DNA of 6,564 bases from Gammaproteobacteria bacterium (GTDB taxonomy: Bacteria > Pseudomonadota > Gammaproteobacteria > Arenicellales > Poriferihabitantaceae). The notes beneath the pieces are model-generated. The model was not told where the DNA came from and did not search any database. It saw only the letters and a program-made list of their open reading frames with translations. Positions within the stretch are counted from its first letter, which is position 1. Every line of letters begins with the position of its first letter. The stretch lies in NCBI GenBank assembly GCA_009839585.1, contig VXPI01000077.1, positions 1-6,564 of the forward strand. The letters run 5' to 3'. Positions 6,362 through 6,564 of this stretch are shown piece after piece. Position numbers and translations under genes: made by a program.

Positions 6362-6564
6362 ATGAAAATGGCTTCTGTTTCCTCAATCATCAACCAGCGT
6401 GCGGCGGAGCAACCTGAAAAGACCTTCCTGATCCAGCCGGAGACGGATCAGGCAATCAGTTTCGCTGGCTTGAAGCGGAATGTTGATGATATTTCACGCC
6501 ACCTTGACGGCATGGGGATTGACCTAGGCTCCAAAGTGGCCTTTATGCTGGACAATGGAATCTG
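6362..6564 (+). CDS. sauT: AMP-forming acyl-CoA ligase, N-terminal part, probable sulfoacetate-CoA ligase SauT
   Basis: Only the first 67 codons are present; the gene runs off the right edge. The visible part matches the start of ANL-superfamily acyl-CoA ligases: AAEQPEKTFLI at 14-24, the FAGLKRNVDDISRHLDGMGI block at 34-53 (family T-x-x-EL-x-x-x-x-x-x-x-A-x-x-L-x-x-x-GI), then LGSKVAFMLDNGI at 55-67 (family GDRVAIMLPNS). The ATP-binding P-loop and later motifs lie outside the window. SauT would activate sulfoacetate with ATP and CoA to sulfoacetyl-CoA, the substrate of the upstream SauS. It starts 7 bp after the sauS stop, so the two are one operon. ATG 6362 is preferred to ATG 6368 because the nearest purine run, GGGGAAAA ending at 6350, is already rather far away. 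The family call is good; the substrate is inferred from context. Confidence 0.78.
   Translation, partial: MKMASVSSIINQRAAEQPEKTFLIQPETDQAISFAGLKRNVDDISRHLDGMGIDLGSKVAFMLDNGI

Overview
The window looks like bacterial chromosome of moderate GC content, most likely from a (marine-type) proteobacterium. That is an inference from gene families, codon use and tight operon packing; there is no rRNA or other marker here. Five well-supported genes and the start of a sixth form a coherent locus for uptake and breakdown of a small organosulfonate, best read as sulfoacetate.

Layout. Positions 1-504 hold no intact gene: a pair of 15-bp direct repeats, then a clearly GC-richer stretch with a decayed reading frame that ends a tyrosine-recombinase-like motif, i.e. 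mobile-element debris. On the minus strand, reading from right to left, come tauE (4073-4828, TauE/SafE anion exporter), a 264-bp gap, then a tripartite tricarboxylate transporter (TTT) operon: tctC (2783-3808, periplasmic binding protein), tctB (2003-2716, small membrane subunit) and tctA (505-1995, large permease). On the plus strand, divergent from tauE, come sauS (4936-6354, CoA-acylating sulfoacetaldehyde dehydrogenase type) and, 7 bp later, the first 67 codons of an AMP-forming acyl-CoA ligase, probably sauT (6362 to the window edge).

How the genes would work together. The TTT system would import the substrate, SauT would activate sulfoacetate to sulfoacetyl-CoA, and SauS would reduce that to sulfoacetaldehyde. 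The expected next enzyme, Xsc, would give acetyl phosphate and sulfite; it is not in this window. TauE would export sulfite (or its oxidation product). The sauST assignment follows the known Cupriavidus necator route, but there the importer is the MFS protein SauU, so pairing with a TTT importer is the notable point.

Points to check: tctA carries an in-frame TAA at codon 406 followed by 90 more codons of recognisable TctA C-terminus; a perfect 21-bp palindrome sits at the predicted transcription start of sauS; a 14-bp-stem hairpin lies between tctC and tctB; TctB is unusually long.
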